DNA of 64,000 bases from Rhodospirillaceae bacterium (GTDB taxonomy: Bacteria > Pseudomonadota > Alphaproteobacteria > UBA6615), in NCBI GenBank assembly GCA_002713365.1, contig PASR01000011.1:69527-133526 (forward strand), given 5' to 3'. Shown here piece by piece: positions 61,417 to 64,000 of the stretch; the first letter of the stretch is position 1, and every line of letters begins with the position of its first letter. Position numbers and translations under genes: made by a program. The notes below the pieces were generated by a model that had not been told where the DNA came from, did not search any database, and saw nothing but the letters and a program-made list of their open reading frames with translations.

Positions 61417-62309
61417 GAAGAATTTCTATAATTTTGTTTTGTACTCACGAAAAAATAGATAGTGAGCGTAGCTATTATTATAACTCCTCCAGTTAAGCTG
61501 CCACTAGATGGTAATTGACTTATAAAAACCCACGCCCAAAGCGGACCGAATACTGCCTCCAATAATACTATTAAGCTAACTTCTGGAGCTGGTAGATATT
61601 TTGGCCCAAGGCTAATAAGCCCAAAAGATAAAGGTAGAATAATCAATCCTTGTAGTCCTACCCAAATCATATCATTAGTGCTCATCTTTAAAGTGGGCGC
61701 TAAAATTAAACTTATGAGTGCTATTATATAACCACCAGTGGCAATGGTAAGGCTAATGTTGGATATAGCTGACTTTCTTAAAATTACTAACGTTCCTGCC
61801 CAACTGGCAGCTGCTAATACAGCTGCTAGATTTCCTAATAAATTTCCTTTGTCTATTCCATCTCCAAATATAATTAACATTCCAATTATCGTTATTAAAC
61901 TAACTATTATAGTCGTTTTTGAAACTGGTTCGTGTAGAAATATATATGCGAAGCCAGCAGCAAAAATAGGAGAAATTGTAATTAGAAATAGTGTGTTAGC
62001 AACATTTGTATTTACAATTGCTATTACAAAAGAAATAGAGGAAACAGCGAATAACAAAGCTACATATAGTGAATATTTTAGTGTTTCTCGATCATATATT
62101 ACGAAGTTCTTACTAATTGTTTTTATTCTAATTGTAAAAATAGAAAATATTGTCAACGTAATAGCCATTAAAAATCCACGCCAAAATAACATTGTCCAAA
62201 TATCAGCGCTTATTAATGTGGTTAGAAGTCCATCAGGTGTAAGCACCATTACACCGCAAACGACTATTAATACTCCATTTAAACGAGGGTTATCCTTAAA
62301 AAAGATCAT
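61413..62309 (-). CDS. EamA/DMT-family transporter
   Basis: A 298-residue membrane protein with ten helices in two EamA halves. The first half begins NGVLIVVCGVMVLTPDGLL, and the pair of halves is divided near ASWAGTLVILRKSA. The frame stays open for 70 codons upstream of the ATG at 62309, but those codons overlap the rpsD promoter and leader and do not look like protein; ten-helix family members start where I place it. Members export amino acids or metabolites. Lone gene, divergent from rpsD. Confidence 0.82.
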   Translation of the reverse strand: MIFFKDNPRLNGVLIVVCGVMVLTPDGLLTTLISADIWTMLFWRGFLMAITLTIFSIFTIRIKTISKNFVIYDRETLKYSLYVALLFAVSSISFVIAIVNTNVANTLFLITISPIFAAGFAYIFLHEPVSKTTIIVSLITIIGMLIIFGDGIDKGNLLGNLAAVLAAASWAGTLVILRKSAISNISLTIATGGYIIALISLILAPTLKMSTNDMIWVGLQGLIILPLSFGLISLGPKYLPAPEVSLIVLLEAVFGPLWAWVFISQLPSSGSLTGGVIIIATLTIYFFVSTKQNYRNSS

Positions 62310-62358
62310 TTTATCTGGTGTATCCAGTATATTTTTTATTAATATTAAGAACGAGTGT

Positions 62359-62386
62359 TTGACATATGCTATTTGATTATTATAAA
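62359..62386 (+). promoter_or_regulatory. Strong sigma-70-type promoter of rpsD
   Basis: TTGACA (62359-62364), a 16-bp spacer and TATAAA (62381-62386), with a perfect -35 box. It would start transcription near 62393, giving a leader of about 110 bases before rpsD. Confidence 0.65.
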
Positions 62387-62392
62387 TGCCTT

Positions 62393-62504
62393 TAATTCCT
62401 GGGAACGTGGAGCGGTTAAGATGCCGACTTCCGTGCAACATTAAAATATTTTTACTGAAGCGCCTACCGGGACAATAATATATATATAAAAAAAGGTACA
62501 TAAA
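62393..62504 (+). other. rpsD 5' leader with a GC-rich, pairing-prone block
   Basis: Between promoter and gene lies a GC-rich island (about 62397-62437) in otherwise AT-rich DNA. Segments such as GGAGCGG and GCCG-ACTTCC can pair around TTAAGAT, and a second block GCGCCTACCGGGAC follows near 62459-62471. Ribosomal protein S4 commonly represses its own message by binding a structured leader, so this is a candidate autoregulatory element. No named family was recognised. Confidence 0.4.
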
Positions 62505-63119
62505 ATGACAAAACGTCATCCTTCGAAATATAAAATTGATCGCCGTCTTGGTGTTAATTTATGGGGTCGACCAAAGAGCCCTTTCAATCGTCGTGAATAT
62601 GGTCCTGGTGAACATGGGCGTCGTAGAAAGAAGCCTTCAGATTATGGACTTCATCTTGCGGCAAAACAAAAACTAAAAGGTTATTACGGCAGTATAGGTG
62701 AAAAGCAATTTCATAGGTATTATGAAGAAGCGGTTCGTCGTCGAGGTGATACGGGTGAGAATTTAATTGAACTACTAGAACGCCGTCTTGATGCCGTAAT
62801 TTATAGAATGAAATTTGTACCCACTGTTTTCGCAGCCAGGCAGTTTGTTAGTCATGGGCATATCCTGGTTAATGGCAAAAAAGTAAACATACCATCATAT
62901 AATGTAAAAGATGGAGATGTTATTGAGGTTAAAGAAAAATCACGAGAGATACCAATGGTACTTGAAGCAAATTCTGCAGCTGATCGTGATTTACCTGATT
63001 ACATGGATGTAGATCTTGACAAATTACGAGGGACTTTTACACGAGGTCCTAGCCTTGCTGATGTTCCTTATCCAGTCCAGATGGAACCAAATTTAGTTAT
63101 TGAGTATTATTCTCTATAA
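62505..63119 (+). CDS. rpsD: 30S ribosomal protein S4
   Basis: Primary 16S rRNA-binding protein of the small subunit, 204 residues. It begins with basic [21 protein letters not shown] (quoted part: [17 protein letters not shown]), lacks the zinc-finger cysteines of some S4 types, and has the S4 RNA-binding fold in [37 protein letters not shown] (key residues: [22 protein letters not shown]; about 89-128). Alphaproteobacterial S4 is typically a lone gene outside the ribosomal clusters, as here. Translation uses an AAAGG site. Confidence 0.97.
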   Translation: MTKRHPSKYKIDRRLGVNLWGRPKSPFNRREYGPGEHGRRRKKPSDYGLHLAAKQKLKGYYGSIGEKQFHRYYEEAVRRRGDTGENLIELLERRLDAVIYRMKFVPTVFAARQFVSHGHILVNGKKVNIPSYNVKDGDVIEVKEKSREIPMVLEANSAADRDLPDYMDVDLDKLRGTFTRGPSLADVPYPVQMEPNLVIEYYSL

Positions 63120-63127
63120 TTATTTTA

Positions 63128-63667
63128 TTAAGTTGGAAACGTAAGTGGCTTAGGGACTCCTAATTTTTTATTTGATTTAGCTACTTTCGATTTTGATTTG
63201 TTTAATCTTAGAGGTGGTATTTTATTAAGTTGCTCACCTTTTTTAAATCTTCTTCGAGCTTTAGCTGAACCATAGAAGGGTTCTATGTTCTCAGTGCCGT
63301 TTGCTTGAAATTGAATCTCAATTTTATTTCCGTCGGGGTCAAAAACATTAACCTGGCACATTTTGATACTATCCAAAGGTACCATGTAATGCGGAGCATC
63401 ATGTTTTCTTAACTTGTTTTGAAAATGCTTTATAGAGCCTGAACTTCTTAATGCAAAATGTTCTACTTGGGCGTCACTAACAGGTATATTTTTAGTTAAT
63501 TCCACAAGATGAACGATGGCACGTCCTTTACAATAGTGCCAGGCACCTCCAAATTCAAATGGTGGTCGCTTGCCGCGTTTAAGACCTAGAACTTTTTCGT
63601 AAAATTCTGTCATTTCATCAAGACGCGCTGTGCGGATATTAACGTGGTCGAGCCATGCCATAGTCAT
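63128..63667 (-). CDS. VOC-family (glyoxalase/dioxygenase-like) protein
   Basis: A 179-residue vicinal-oxygen-chelate protein. The core (about 4-130) starts WLDHVNIRTARLDEMTEFYEKVLGLKRGKRPPF (quoted part: LDHVNIRTARLDEMTEFYEK), with the metal-ligand His in LDHVN, and continues to AIVHLVE and VNVFDPDGNKIEIQF with its Glu ligand. The C-terminal 45 residues are basic (KSKSKVAKSNKK) and probably disordered, which is unusual for the family. Its ATG at 63667 has GAGG 8-9 bases upstream. Function cannot be assigned: glyoxalase, fosfomycin-resistance and dioxygenase types share this fold. Convergent with rpsD, 8 bp apart. Confidence 0.82.
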   Translation of the reverse strand: MTMAWLDHVNIRTARLDEMTEFYEKVLGLKRGKRPPFEFGGAWHYCKGRAIVHLVELTKNIPVSDAQVEHFALRSSGSIKHFQNKLRKHDAPHYMVPLDSIKMCQVNVFDPDGNKIEIQFQANGTENIEPFYGSAKARRRFKKGEQLNKIPPLRLNKSKSKVAKSNKKLGVPKPLTFPT

Positions 63668-63743
63668 TGCATTTTTCCTCTATTCAGAAATAAGTTTTCC
63701 CTATAATGCGCCCCTATCTCGAGTGTTTCAATACTCTTCTTAT

Positions 63744-64000
63744 TCAAACTTGCCTTGTTCTCCATATTTCGCTCGTATAAATAATTAATCCTAGCCAAAG
63801 CAGACAAAATGAAACCCATTCATTCACCGTAAATTTTTCATTAAAAAGCCAAATTGCAATTATGAGATAGGTTGATGGAGTAAAATATTGAAATAATCCA
63901 ATTGTTGTTAACCTTATCCTTCTGGCACTAGCGGCAAATAGCATTAATGGTACACCAGTAATTACTCCAGCTAATACAATGAGTAAGTCTAAGCTAATAT
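63744..64000 (-). CDS. RarD/EamA-type permease (N-terminal part outside window)
   Basis: Only the C-terminal 85 codons are present; the frame is open to the window edge. The visible part has hydrophobic helices and phrases typical of RarD: GVPLMLFAASARRIRLTTIGLFQYFTPS (quoted part: LMLFAASARRIRLTTIG), FNEKFTVNEWVSF and LLWLGLIIYTSEI. RarD is a DMT-superfamily permease of unknown substrate. An internal ATG at 63944 is not the true start, because conserved sequence continues upstream of it. Confidence 0.85.
   Translation of the reverse strand, partial: ISLDLLIVLAGVITGVPLMLFAASARRIRLTTIGLFQYFTPSTYLIIAIWLFNEKFTVNEWVSFCLLWLGLIIYTSEIWRTRQV

Noticed and set aside
62397-62437. tRNA or SRP RNA in the GC-rich rpsD leader
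   Set aside because: No cloverleaf, T-loop GTTCRA or SRP tetraloop motif could be found; it is kept only as a leader candidate.
61413-62519. 368-codon form of the EamA transporter
   Set aside because: The first 70 codons overlap the rpsD promoter, leader and start on the other strand and are not hydrophobic transporter sequence.

Overview
This window looks like chromosomal DNA of an AT-rich, probably free-living marine alphaproteobacterium. The pointers are an ATP-cone-less class Ia NrdA with an adjacent NrdB, a class II DAHP synthase, a form II CoxL-like oxidoreductase, a DUF1289 protein, pseudoazurin, and CaiB/TIM-barrel/quinone-oxidoreductase catabolic genes. No rRNA, tRNA, CRISPR array or intact insertion sequence was seen. 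The taxonomic placement is inferred from gene families, not measured.

Layout. 1-8.7 kb is mostly minus strand: CysQ-like phosphatase (cut by the left edge), CoxL-like molybdenum hydroxylase, ArsC-like reductase, SLC13-type anion permease and the nrdA-nrdB operon. 8.9-14.3 kb carries a YedK/HMCES-type protein, the glmU-glmS operon, a small secreted protein and a secreted dienelactone-hydrolase-like enzyme. A TPR/O-GlcNAc-transferase-like protein follows (14.3-16.3 kb).

16.48-21.3 kb is the most unusual part. Five plus-strand genes (three YwqK-repeat proteins, one MORN-Sel1-EF-hand protein, one secreted jelly-roll, lyase-like protein) each have a homologous 41-bp element ending exactly at the base before the start codon. 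Two of them are also followed by the same 38-bp element. Both elements are, in antisense, pieces of the C-terminal helix-turn-helix end of a serine recombinase. A two-copy stem-loop and a short DUF1289 gene lie inside the block. It reads as an array built by tandem duplication of a gene plus recombinase-tail unit, now diverging.

21.5-35.4 kb is accessory metabolism: nitronate monooxygenase, a CPBP-like membrane protein, a MazG-like pyrophosphohydrolase with a decayed gene behind it, an MFS exporter, pseudoazurin, a Fur-box-preceded pair (unknown Cys/His protein plus peroxiredoxin), two sugar-isomerase-like TIM barrels, a quinone oxidoreductase, a class III CoA-transferase, a ketopantoate-reductase-like enzyme and an orphan oligopeptide-type binding protein. 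Several long, nearly perfect hairpins without U-tracts lie here.

35.4-50.4 kb is a surface-polysaccharide locus: dTDP-L-rhamnose synthesis (rfbC, and 10 kb away rfbBDA), three glycosyltransferase proteins including a 1076-residue methyltransferase-GT2-GT2 fusion, an O-antigen-ligase/polymerase-like membrane protein, a second methyltransferase, an epimerase, and a Wzm/Wzt-type ABC exporter. 50.4-64 kb is mostly housekeeping: TSUP permease, glutathione reductase, DAHP synthase, NAD synthetase, cysS, citramalate synthase, MFS, TrmJ-like methyltransferase, DMT exporters, rpsD with its own promoter and leader, and a VOC protein. The right edge cuts a RarD/EamA-type gene.
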